From assembly GCA_002385815.1 (NCBI GenBank), contig DGEE01000041.1:1-6276 (forward strand): DNA of 6,276 nt, given 5' to 3'. Shown here one piece after another: positions 1 through 5,137 of this stretch. This DNA is from Hungateiclostridiaceae bacterium UBA3934 (GTDB lineage: Bacteria > Bacillota > Clostridia > Acetivibrionales > DTU013). Made by a program: the position numbers and the translations under genes. Under the pieces are notes generated by a model, which searched no databases, had not been told where the DNA came from, and worked only from the letters and a program-made list of their open reading frames with translations. Numbering within the stretch: the first letter of the stretch is position 1; each line of letters begins with the position of its first letter.

Positions 1-19
1 AGATGTGTATAAGAGACAG
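1..19 (+). other. Residual transposase library adapter (Tn5 mosaic end)
   Basis: Bases 1-19 are identical to the 19-base Tn5 mosaic end (AGATGTGTATAAGAGACAG) that transposase-based library kits place next to every insert. The match is full length, starts at base 1 and ends just before ordinary sequence begins, so it is almost certainly untrimmed adapter at a contig end. It should not be read as genomic sequence or as a natural transposon end. Genomic sequence starts at about base 20. Confidence 0.96.
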
Positions 20-53
20 CTGCCACACGATACTGAAAGCGAAACATTATTAC

Positions 54-82
54 TTGACACCTTTGGAAGCTGAAACTACAAT
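54..82 (+). promoter_or_regulatory. Sigma-A type promoter of trpS
   Basis: A perfect -35 box TTGACA (54-59) is followed after exactly 17 bases by TACAAT (77-82), five of six matches to the -10 consensus. Transcription would start near base 89, giving a leader of about 38 nt before trpS. That leader is too short for a T-box or a tandem-Trp attenuator, so tryptophan-responsive control of this trpS copy is not apparent. Confidence 0.8.
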
Positions 83-126
83 ATGTATATGCTGATATAA
101 GACTTGGATATGGAGAGCGAAACACT

Positions 127-1113
127 ATGGGCAAAAAAACTATGTTGAGCGGCATGAGGCCGACTGGAGCATTACATCTTGGAAATTACTTCGGGGCTCT
201 TGAAAACTGGGTAAAGCTGCAGGATGAATATGATTGTTATTATTTCATCGCAGACTGGCATGCTTTGACCACCGGTTATGAAGATACATCTGAACTTAAA
301 TCAAATATAAACAGTATGGTCATAGACTGGCTCAGTGCGGGGCTGGATCCTGAAAAGTGCACAATATTCCTTCAGTCATCGGTCAAGGAGCACGCAGAAC
401 TGCATCTGCTGTTCTCTATGATGACTCCGCTTTCATGGCTGTACAGATGCCCCACTTATAAAGATCAGCTGGCCCAGTTGAAGGACAGGAATATAACGAC
501 CTACGGATTTTTAGGATATCCCTGTCTCCAGGCCGCCGATATCCTCATGTACAAGGCAGCAGCCGTACCTGTCGGGGAAGACCAGGTTCCCCATGTTGAG
601 TTGACGAGGGAAATGGCAAGGCGGTTCAATTACATTTTCGGGGAGGTTTTTCCTGAACCCCAGGCCAAACTGACAAAGGCAAAAGTACTGCCCGGCACGG
701 ACGGCAGGAAGATGAGCAAAAGCTACAACAATACCATCGCACTGTCCGATGATCCTGACACGGTACGGAAAAAGGTAATGTCTATGGTGACTGACCCTGC
801 CAGGATAAGGAAGGATGATCCGGGCCATCCTGAAGTATGTACTGTATTTTCATTCCATAAGGTGTTCAATGAAGAAGGCGTTGCCGATACGGAAGCTCAG
901 TGCAGGGCAGGCAGCATAGGATGCGTACAGTGCAAAAAAGAGCTTTGTTCGAAGATGGCATTGAAACTGACTCCAATTTATGAAAAAAGACTGGAGCTTA
1001 GTGCAAAACCTGAGTATATAAGGGAAGTCGTTGAAAAGGGGAATGCCCGTGCCAGGGCGACAGCTGAAAAGACGATGTCAGAAGTCAGGAAAGCGATGAA
1101 GATAGATTGGTGA
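127..1113 (+). CDS. trpS: Tryptophanyl-tRNA synthetase, probable [4Fe-4S] subtype
   Basis: Class I aminoacyl-tRNA synthetase (328 aa, normal length) that charges tRNA-Trp with tryptophan in the cytoplasm. The HIGH-type signature is at residues 17-20 (HLGN), the GEDQ segment at 150-153, and the KMSKS loop is intact at 195-199. The C-terminal half has cysteines at 238, 259, 266 and 269 (C-x20-C-x6-C-x2-C), plus Cys274. In the Thermotoga maritima enzyme, as I recall it, an almost identical array (C-x22-C-x6-C-x2-C) binds a [4Fe-4S] cluster near the anticodon-binding region, so a cluster is inferred here. The ATG at 127 is preceded by GGAGAG (112-117), a slightly distant but usable ribosome-binding site. 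The upstream ATG at 110 is out of frame. It has its own promoter and lies 110 bases upstream of scpA on the same strand. Confidence 0.97.
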   Translation: MGKKTMLSGMRPTGALHLGNYFGALENWVKLQDEYDCYYFIADWHALTTGYEDTSELKSNINSMVIDWLSAGLDPEKCTIFLQSSVKEHAELHLLFSMMTPLSWLYRCPTYKDQLAQLKDRNITTYGFLGYPCLQAADILMYKAAAVPVGEDQVPHVELTREMARRFNYIFGEVFPEPQAKLTKAKVLPGTDGRKMSKSYNNTIALSDDPDTVRKKVMSMVTDPARIRKDDPGHPEVCTVFSFHKVFNEEGVADTEAQCRAGSIGCVQCKKELCSKMALKLTPIYEKRLELSAKPEYIREVVEKGNARARATAEKTMSEVRKAMKIDW

Positions 1114-1129
1114 AAACCGATATATAAAG

Positions 1130-1169
1130 TCTGTTGTTAGAGATGTACTCTGTTGTTAGAGATGTACTC
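1130..1169 (+). repeat. Perfect 19-bp tandem duplication between trpS and scpA
   Basis: The unit CTGTTGTTAGAGATGTACT occurs at 1131-1149 and again directly at 1150-1168. With flanking bases the 19-base periodicity holds from 1130 to 1169. The array is framed by the 5-bp inverted repeat GTCTG (1129-1133) / CAGAC (1169-1173), and AGAG/CTCT across the unit junction (1139-1151) could form a small hairpin. It is non-coding. I see no -35/-10 pair in it, so its role is unknown: recent slippage duplication, paired protein-binding sites or an assembly artefact are all possible. Confidence 0.9.
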
Positions 1170-1223
1170 AGACAAAGGAGCACGATCAGATACAGATCAA
1201 GATGAGATCCCGGGGGAATACAC

Positions 1224-2018
1224 TTGGAAAGTGCACTTACCAAAGCATGTAAAATCAAAATAAACAACTTTGAAGGGCCTTTTGATCTGCTTTTTCACCT
1301 GATTGAAAAAAATCAGTTCAATATATATGATATTCCCATAAATACCATCACGGATCAGTATATGGACTATTTGTTCGCCATGCAGGAAATGGATCTGGAG
1401 ATTGCCAGTGAGTTTCTTGTAATGGCATCGACGCTTCTGCATATAAAATCAAAGATGCTGCTCCCGTCCAGAAAGGAAGAACAGGAGCAGGAAGAGGACC
1501 CGAGAGAAGAACTGGTATTGAGGCTCCTGGAATACAGGAAGTACAAGGATTTTTCAAATGTGCTCAGGGAGCGTGAAAAAGAGTGGTCGAAGGTCTGCTG
1601 GAAGCTGCCGGAGGTGATCACACTTGCGCAGAAGGATGAAATCGTGGAAATGATACCGGATGAACTCAAAAGGGTCTATACGGAACTGCTGGAGAGGAAC
1701 AGGAAAAAGATGAATCCCAATGTCAACGGGATAAATCGCATCATCCAGCATGAAAAGGTATCAATGAGAAGCAAAATGAGGGAGATCATCAGGGAGCTTA
1801 TTAAAAAAGGCAGATTCAGGTTTTCTGAGCTGTTTTCATTTAAAAAGAGATCTTTAGCGGATGTTGTGACCGGTTTTCTGGCGATATTGGAACTGGCAAA
1901 GCTCAGACGGATTAGACTGGAACAGAGAAGGATCTTTGGAGAGATATACGTGAGCAAGACCGAAACAGCGCCGGAGCTGGGCAGTCCTGATGCCCGGGAG
2001 CTTGACAGCATGGCCTGA
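1224..2018 (+). CDS. scpA: Segregation and condensation protein A (kleisin)
   Basis: Kleisin subunit of the bacterial SMC-ScpAB condensin, which bridges the SMC heads and helps organise and segregate the chromosome. At 264 aa it has the usual length. The N-terminal domain (about residues 11-80) starts with the family signature FEGPFDLLFHLI (16-27) and continues through the SEFLVMASTLLHIKSKMLLP block. A glutamate-rich linker (about 85-97) and a middle region follow. The C-terminal winged helix, which contacts the SMC head, covers about 213-243. The start is TTG at 1224: an in-frame TGA at 1203 rules out anything longer, no other start codon precedes the conserved domain, and GGGGG (1212-1216) is a plausible ribosome-binding site. 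The next gene is its obligate partner scpB, 53 bases downstream. Confidence 0.95.
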   Translation: MESALTKACKIKINNFEGPFDLLFHLIEKNQFNIYDIPINTITDQYMDYLFAMQEMDLEIASEFLVMASTLLHIKSKMLLPSRKEEQEQEEDPREELVLRLLEYRKYKDFSNVLREREKEWSKVCWKLPEVITLAQKDEIVEMIPDELKRVYTELLERNRKKMNPNVNGINRIIQHEKVSMRSKMREIIRELIKKGRFRFSELFSFKKRSLADVVTGFLAILELAKLRRIRLEQRRIFGEIYVSKTETAPELGSPDARELDSMA

Positions 2019-2056
2019 TCAGAGTGCAGGGTATCAGTACGAGTATTATACTTAGC

Positions 2057-2063
2057 AGGAAGG
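2057..2063 (+). promoter_or_regulatory. Ribosome-binding site deciding the scpB start
   Basis: AGGAAGG lies 8 bases before ATG 2072. The in-frame GTG at 2024 has no purine-rich site upstream and would add 16 residues of non-family sequence, so the ATG is preferred. Confidence 0.75.
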
Positions 2064-2071
2064 CAGTGCAT

Positions 2072-2641
2072 ATGGATATCAGAGAGATGGAGGCAATAGT
2101 GGAAGGCTTGCTTTTTGCAGCCGGAGATCCCGTGCCGGTGGCCAGGATCGCCGAGATCCTTGACCTTGACAAATCAACGGCAAAAAGGTTTCTGGCCAAT
2201 ATGGCGCTTAAGCTGCAGAACTCCCAGAGAGGGATATTGATGCGGGAAATTGACGGCAGCTACCAGTTGTGTACAAGACCTGAGCATTTTGAATACATAA
2301 GCAGGCTGGTCGAACCCAGACAAAAACAGGCTTTGTCTCAGGCAGCTTTCGAGACCCTGGCAATAGTCGCATATAATCAGCCGGTTACAAGAGCCAGGAT
2401 AGAGATGATAAGAGGTGTCAATTCAGACAGTTCCATCGCCACGCTTATCGAAAGAAATCTGATAAGAGAAGCCGGCAGACTGGACTCGCCGGGAAGACCC
2501 ATGTTGTATGAAACAACAGAGGAATTCCTCAGAAGCTTCGGCTTCAAATCTGTCAAGGACCTTCCTTTGATCGAATTCGACAAAATTATATCTGAAAACC
2601 AGTCCGATGTCAGCACACAAGAAGACAACGCGGCTACATAA
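2072..2641 (+). CDS. scpB: Segregation and condensation protein B
   Basis: Partner of ScpA in the SMC-ScpAB complex. ScpB dimers bind the kleisin middle region and modulate SMC ATPase activity on the nucleoid. With the ATG start it is 189 aa, typical of the family. The first winged helix covers about residues 3-75 (opening EMEAIVEGLLFAAGDP). The second covers about 85-160 and holds the strongest signature, LSQAAFETLAIVAYNQPVTR (88-107) followed by IEMIRGV, and later GRPMLY (141-146) and TTEEFLRSFG. The tail after about residue 172 is polar and probably disordered. A reading frame open upstream to GTG 2024 exists but has no ribosome-binding site. It is probably translated from the same mRNA as scpA. 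Confidence 0.95.
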   Translation: MDIREMEAIVEGLLFAAGDPVPVARIAEILDLDKSTAKRFLANMALKLQNSQRGILMREIDGSYQLCTRPEHFEYISRLVEPRQKQALSQAAFETLAIVAYNQPVTRARIEMIRGVNSDSSIATLIERNLIREAGRLDSPGRPMLYETTEEFLRSFGFKSVKDLPLIEFDKIISENQSDVSTQEDNAAT

Positions 2642-2648
2642 AAATCAG

Positions 2649-2675
2649 CAGTCAGAGTCTAAGAGACACTGACTG
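2649..2675. other. Long hairpin in the scpB-DUF2953 spacer
   Basis: CAGTCAG (2649-2655) pairs with CTGACTG (2669-2675). After one A-A mismatch (2656/2668), GTCT (2657-2660) pairs with AGAC (2664-2667) around the loop AAG. That gives 11 base pairs in 27 bases. No T run follows on the + strand, so it is not a standard intrinsic terminator for scpB. On the minus strand a run of five T would follow, but no minus-strand gene needs terminating. An mRNA processing or stabilising element inside the operon is one possibility. Confidence 0.6.
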
Positions 2676-2742
2676 GATGAAAACCCATTTATATGGAAAA
2701 AATAGCTTGCAGAGCATTACCTTTTGATATCAGGAGCCGAAG

Positions 2743-3387
2743 ATGCTTTGCATAGCTGTTTTTTTTGTTTTTGCACTATTGTATATCGTATTTTTTATTG
2801 TGAGAATAAAGGCTGCCATCGAATATATCAGGAATGAGCAGGATGAATGGGTCGTTTTCAGTTTTTATACCGGCATGGGAATAATAAGGTATGAGTTTAA
2901 AGTGCCGCTGGTCAAAAAGGCAGATGGAAAAGTAAAATTCAAGCTGGTCAAAGGGCAGGCCCGTGAAATGCATGGCGGTGCTGAAAAAAGCGAGAAACTT
3001 GGACCGGAAGACATAATTGAAAAATTCATCAGTGTAAGGCAGTATCTCAAGGACCACGGCAGTCTTCTGGAGGATATCAGGAAATATATCAACAGAAATA
3101 AAATACATGTCGAGATAGACATAAAGCTGAAGCAGGGTACCGGAGACGCTGCACAGGCAGGATTGATCTGCGGTGCATTATGGAGTGCTGCAGGCATACT
3201 TGTCACATATATATCACGCTATCTGAAAATCATGAGCAAGAGGATCGATATCAGACCATGTTTCAATGAGAAAATATTCGAAGTGGATGCTCTTTGCATA
3301 TTTCATGTCAGGTTGGTCCATATTATTGTTGTATTGAAAAAAATATACTGGATGAAATATAAGATAAGAAAAAATCAAAAAAAGTAA
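2743..3387 (+). CDS. DUF2953 family membrane-anchored protein, function unknown
   Basis: A 214-aa protein that I place in the DUF2953 family from its sequence pattern and its slot between scpB and gerW, where this family usually sits in Clostridia. One strongly hydrophobic segment at residues 3-22 should anchor it in the membrane. The soluble part includes the VVFSFYTGMGIIRYEFKVPL stretch (37-56), a charged region (60-125) and a Gly/Ala-rich segment at about 132-154 (GTGDAAQAGLICGALWSAAG) that resembles the conserved C-terminal part of the family. The end is very basic (KIRKNQKK). ATG 2743 is supported by AGGAG (2732-2736), 6 bases away. The biochemical function is unknown; the fixed proximity to gerW suggests a sporulation or envelope link, which is inference. 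A T8 run at 2759-2766 lies within the first codons. Confidence 0.8.
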   Translation: MLCIAVFFVFALLYIVFFIVRIKAAIEYIRNEQDEWVVFSFYTGMGIIRYEFKVPLVKKADGKVKFKLVKGQAREMHGGAEKSEKLGPEDIIEKFISVRQYLKDHGSLLEDIRKYINRNKIHVEIDIKLKQGTGDAAQAGLICGALWSAAGILVTYISRYLKIMSKRIDIRPCFNEKIFEVDALCIFHVRLVHIIVVLKKIYWMKYKIRKNQKK

Positions 3388-3388
3388 C

Positions 3389-3396
3389 AGGTGGTG
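3389..3396 (+). promoter_or_regulatory. Ribosome-binding site deciding the gerW start
   Basis: AGGTGGTG sits two bases after the stop of the preceding gene and 6 bases before TTG 3403. The alternative GTG starts at 3391 and 3394 lie inside this site, so they would consume their own ribosome-binding sequence. TTG 3403 also lets the protein begin MSGQHPI, which lines up with the MAENHPI start that I recall for Bacillus YtfJ. Confidence 0.75.
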
Positions 3397-3402
3397 AAGC
3401 AA

Positions 3403-3855
3403 TTGTCAGGGCAGCATCCCATAGAAGCATTGATGAAGACGGCTATGGAAAGTATCAGGGAAATGGTCGATGTTAATACCATCGTGGGTGATGCGGTACA
3501 AGCACCCGATGGAACAGTCATCATACCCATATCGAAAGTCTCATTCGGATTTGCAGCCGGCGGTGGCGAGTACAGTTATACTGTGAACGATGGCAGAGTA
3601 GAAAAAACACAGGATGACGAGGATGAAAACTGTGAGAGCGGAGGTGACTATCCGTTTGCTGGAGGCAGCGGAGCGGGTGTAAGTATAAGCCCCATTGCAT
3701 TCATGGTCGTAGGGAATGGTCATATCAAGCTCCTTCCGGTCAATATTAATTCGACCATCGACAAGGTGCTTGATCTCATACCTGAATTCATGTGCAGGCT
3801 TGAAAGCATCTGCAAGAAAAAGATAGCTGTAAAAAAGGAAGCAGATCCTGAATAG
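3403..3855 (+). CDS. ytfJ: GerW/YtfJ family sporulation protein
   Basis: A 150-aa member of the GerW (YtfJ) family, cytoplasmic proteins known in Bacillus as sporulation and spore-germination associated; the biochemical activity is not established. Family blocks are clear: HPIEALMKTAMESI near the N terminus, VDVNTIVGDAV (22-32), the PDGTVIIPISKVSFGFAAGG segment (35-54), a variable acidic loop (DDEDE) and the glycine-rich GGSGAGVSISPIAFMVV segment in the C-terminal half, ending in a lysine-rich tail. No signal peptide or membrane segment is seen. It follows the DUF2953 gene by 15 bases and is almost certainly co-transcribed with it. The family also occurs in some bacteria not known to form spores, so it hints at, but does not prove, a spore former. 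Confidence 0.93.
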   Translation: MSGQHPIEALMKTAMESIREMVDVNTIVGDAVQAPDGTVIIPISKVSFGFAAGGGEYSYTVNDGRVEKTQDDEDENCESGGDYPFAGGSGAGVSISPIAFMVVGNGHIKLLPVNINSTIDKVLDLIPEFMCRLESICKKKIAVKKEADPE

Positions 3856-3878
3856 CAGTGTTTCTCGACGGAAACTGC
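3855..3878 (+). other. Hairpin overlapping the ytfJ stop codon
   Basis: GCAGT-TT (3855-3862, bulged G at 3860) pairs with AAACTGC, extended by a T-G and a C-G pair around the loop TCGAC (3865-3869), giving about 9 base pairs. No T run follows, so it is not a classical terminator. It may be a 3'-end mRNA structure or chance. Confidence 0.35.
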
Positions 3879-3920
3879 ATCGCTACCAGGAGCCTGCGTT
3901 ATAACGGAGTATGAAAGCCT

Positions 3921-3954
3921 GATCACCGGTCTGAGGCTGGATGGTGAGTCTTTT
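3921..3954 (+). terminator. Weak possible terminator after ytfJ
   Basis: GATCACC (3921-3927) can pair with GGTGA(G)TC (3943-3950) with one bulged G and a 15-base loop, followed by TTTT (3951-3954). The stem is short, the loop large and the T run brief, so termination would be partial at best. The position between ytfJ and a possible rluB promoter fits a transcript boundary. Confidence 0.3.
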
Positions 3955-3971
3955 CTGCAAGTGTGGTTTTA

Positions 3972-3980
3972 TGCTATGAT
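3972..3980 (+). promoter_or_regulatory. Possible extended -10 promoter of rluB
   Basis: TGCTATGAT combines the TGn extension with TATGAT (five of six -10 matches). The expected -35 position has no good match, which extended -10 promoters tolerate. Transcription would begin near 3987, about 70 bases before the rluB start. The rest of the 3856-4056 spacer holds only very short unsupported open frames. Confidence 0.35.
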
Positions 3981-4041
3981 TTTATGGGTATAAAAGTCCA
4001 ATAGGATCTATTATGCCGAATATGGATAAGCACAAAATTTG

Positions 4042-4047
4042 AAAGGA
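4042..4047 (+). promoter_or_regulatory. Ribosome-binding site deciding the rluB start
   Basis: AAAGGA lies 9 bases before GTG 4057, with AAGGA again at 4050-4054. The in-frame TTG at 4039 has only a poor purine stretch upstream, and the family normally begins directly with the (M)xRLQK sequence given by GTG 4057. Confidence 0.65.
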
Positions 4048-4056
4048 AAAAGGACT

Positions 4057-4788
4057 GTGATCAGGCTTCAAAAATATCTGGCTGACGCCGGTGTATCATC
4101 CAGACGCAAATGTGAAGAACTCATATCACAGGGCAGAGTCCAGGTAAACGGCAGAATAGTCACCGAACCCGGGACAAAGGTCGAGGGTACTGAGGAAATA
4201 AGGGTAGACGGCAAGAAAGTTGAACCGGCAAAACGAAAGATATATATATTGCTGAACAAACCGGTTGGTTACATATCATCTGTCAGGGATCAGTTTTCAA
4301 GAAAAACGGTAATCGACCTTGTCAGCGGCATAAAGGAACGGATCTATCCGGTCGGGAGACTTGACTATGATACATCAGGGCTTATAATACTGACAAACGA
4401 CGGGGAATTTGCCAATATGCTCATGCACCCGAGACATGAGGCGGAAAAAGTCTACAGAGCTGAAGTGGAAGGCATGCTTGGTGCAGATGATATCAACAGA
4501 CTGGAGAAGGGGATCGATATCGGCGGGTATGTCACAGCTCCCGCATCTGTACGAGTCATTGATAAGACTAAAAAAAGGTCTGTAGTTGAAATAAGCATAC
4601 ATGAAGGCAAAAACAGGCAGGTCAGAAGGATGTTCGAGTCCATCGGACATCCCGTGCTGAAGCTGAAAAGAACAGCTATCGGGGGTATAACAGTCGGAAC
4701 CCTTGAAGAGGGCAAATGGCGCTATCTCACCAAAACAGAGGTAGAGGATCTTAAGCTGAAGTACAGCAGCAATTTATCGGCAGAATGA
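4057..4788 (+). CDS. rluB: 23S rRNA pseudouridine synthase, RsuA/RluB family
   Basis: Converts a specific uridine in 23S rRNA to pseudouridine; the RluB target is U2605 in Escherichia coli numbering. The protein is 243 aa from GTG 4057. An N-terminal S4 RNA-binding domain (about 1-50, starting IRLQKYLADAGVSSRRKCEE) precedes the catalytic domain. The active-site motif GRLDYDTSGLIILTNDG is at 100-116, with the expected catalytic Asp103. The conserved EGKNRQVRRM stretch is at 183-192. The basic C-terminal tail is short, without the long extension of some RluB proteins. In Clostridia this gene commonly closes the scpAB-ytfJ cluster. RsuA (16S-directed) is the alternative family member; context and similarity favour RluB, but sequence alone does not fix the target uridine. 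A terminator-like palindrome follows 13 bases after the stop. Confidence 0.92.
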   Translation: MIRLQKYLADAGVSSRRKCEELISQGRVQVNGRIVTEPGTKVEGTEEIRVDGKKVEPAKRKIYILLNKPVGYISSVRDQFSRKTVIDLVSGIKERIYPVGRLDYDTSGLIILTNDGEFANMLMHPRHEAEKVYRAEVEGMLGADDINRLEKGIDIGGYVTAPASVRVIDKTKKRSVVEISIHEGKNRQVRRMFESIGHPVLKLKRTAIGGITVGTLEEGKWRYLTKTEVEDLKLKYSSNLSAE

Positions 4789-4801
4789 AGGAACGACAAA
4801 A

Positions 4802-4835
4802 ATGATGGACGTCCATCATATTTTGATTATTTTTT
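4802..4835 (+). terminator. Palindromic terminator after rluB
   Basis: ATGATGGAC (4802-4810) is followed immediately by its exact reverse complement (4811-4819), a perfect 18-bp palindrome. As RNA it forms a 7-bp stem with loop ACGT, followed by a T-rich stretch that includes T6 (4830-4835). It is the likely end of the upstream transcript. The stem is AT-rich and the T run starts late, so efficiency is uncertain. The perfect symmetry also fits a DNA-binding site, lying about 27 bases upstream of the next -35 box. Confidence 0.6.
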
Positions 4836-4846
4836 AACAAAATTTA

Positions 4847-4875
4847 TTGACGATATGATTCTGCAATGGTACACT
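4847..4875 (+). promoter_or_regulatory. Promoter P1 of the structured RNA / mmdA region
   Basis: TTGACG (4847-4852, five of six -35 matches), exactly 17 bases, then TACACT (4870-4875, four of six -10 matches). Transcription would start near 4882 and run straight into the highly structured stretch ending at T8 (4989-4996). Confidence 0.6.
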
Positions 4876-4881
4876 TGATAG

Positions 4882-4996
4882 TAATTGGATGTTACAGGGT
4901 CAGCACCCGGCGGATAACCGCCCGATCCTGTTATCACAAATGATGGCGGGACCTTTGGCTTGTTCAGTTCATGCTGACAGTGATGAGGTTTTTTTT
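4882..4996 (+). ncRNA. Candidate structured leader RNA or small RNA, unknown class
   Basis: Non-coding stretch from the predicted P1 start to a run of eight T. A consistent fold can be drawn by hand: GTTAC (4891-4895) with GTGAT (4980-4984); GTCAGCA (4899-4905) with TGCTGAC (4972-4978), seven perfect pairs; hairpin GGCGG-ATAA-CCGCC (4909-4922); and an 11-pair hairpin with several G-T wobbles at 4926-4951 closed by the loop CAAA. Competing pairings exist: ACAGGGTC (4894-4901) with GATCCTGT (4924-4931), and ATCAC/CCT (4927-4937) with GTGAT/AGG (4980-4988) directly before T8, as in switching attenuators. I see none of the consensus motifs I know for T-box, TPP, cobalamin, glycine, SAM, c-di-GMP, ZTP or fluoride riboswitches. 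A second promoter follows T8, so a free-standing RNA of about 115 nt is equally possible. No folding energies were computed. Confidence 0.5.
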
Positions 4997-5028
4997 ATAT
5001 ACCGACCTGCCGGAAGTTAATATTTCAG

Positions 5029-5057
5029 TTGAAAAGGAATGGAAAATGTTATATAAT
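5029..5057 (+). promoter_or_regulatory. Promoter P2 of the carboxyltransferase gene
   Basis: TTGAAA (5029-5034, five of six) is followed after exactly 17 bases by a perfect TATAAT (5052-5057). Transcription should start near 5064, leaving a leader of about 74 nt. This is the strongest promoter near the downstream gene and lies beyond the T8 run, so it would bypass any attenuation at 4996. Confidence 0.8.
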
Positions 5058-5067
5058 CCTAATGTAT

Positions 5068-5088
5068 TAGCACCAGGTAATAACACCA
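5068..5088 (+). repeat. Short direct repeats just downstream of P2
   Basis: TAGCACCA (5068-5075) and TAACACCA (5081-5088) match in seven of eight positions, 13 bases apart, starting about where P2 transcription begins. They could be paired operator half-sites, but a match this short may be chance. Confidence 0.3.
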
Positions 5089-5137
5089 AATAATAATTTC
5101 TTTTCTTCTGAAACTAGGATAATGAGGTGGGAACTGT

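Noticed and set aside
1..19. End of a natural Tn5/IS50-like transposon
   Set aside because: The sequence is the engineered mosaic end, sits exactly at the contig start and has no transposase or target duplication, so library adapter is the better explanation.
511..828. Antisense open frame of about 105 codons inside trpS
   Set aside because: It is fully opposite conserved catalytic sequence of trpS and its translation resembles no family I know.
1174..1180. AAAGGAG, a good Shine-Dalgarno sequence between trpS and scpA
   Set aside because: No start codon lies at a usable distance. The nearest ATG (1202) is too far away and opens only a 16-codon frame overlapping scpA, so I treat the site as orphan or chance.
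2024..2071. N-terminal extension of ScpB from GTG 2024
   Set aside because: No ribosome-binding site precedes this GTG, the added residues do not match the family, and ATG 2072 has AGGAAGG at ideal spacing.
4000..4012. Small inverted repeat AATAG-GAT-CTATT upstream of rluB
   Set aside because: Five-base arms in AT-rich sequence are expected by chance, and no adjacent signal gives it a role.
4891..4996. T-box or other named riboswitch upstream of mmdA
   Set aside because: The T-box core (TGGNACCGCG) is absent, and I could not find the consensus boxes of cobalamin, TPP, glycine, SAM, c-di-GMP, ZTP or fluoride riboswitches. GCGGATAACCGCC resembles part of a preQ1-II element, but the rest of that fold and a queuosine gene are missing.
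5046..5093. A 15-codon open frame (MLYNPNVLAPGNNTK) with AAGGA 7 bases upstream, in the mmdA leader
   Set aside because: It contains the P2 -10 box, so the P2 transcript would start inside it. It could only be made from P1 transcripts. No leader-peptide feature such as repeated regulatory codons is present.
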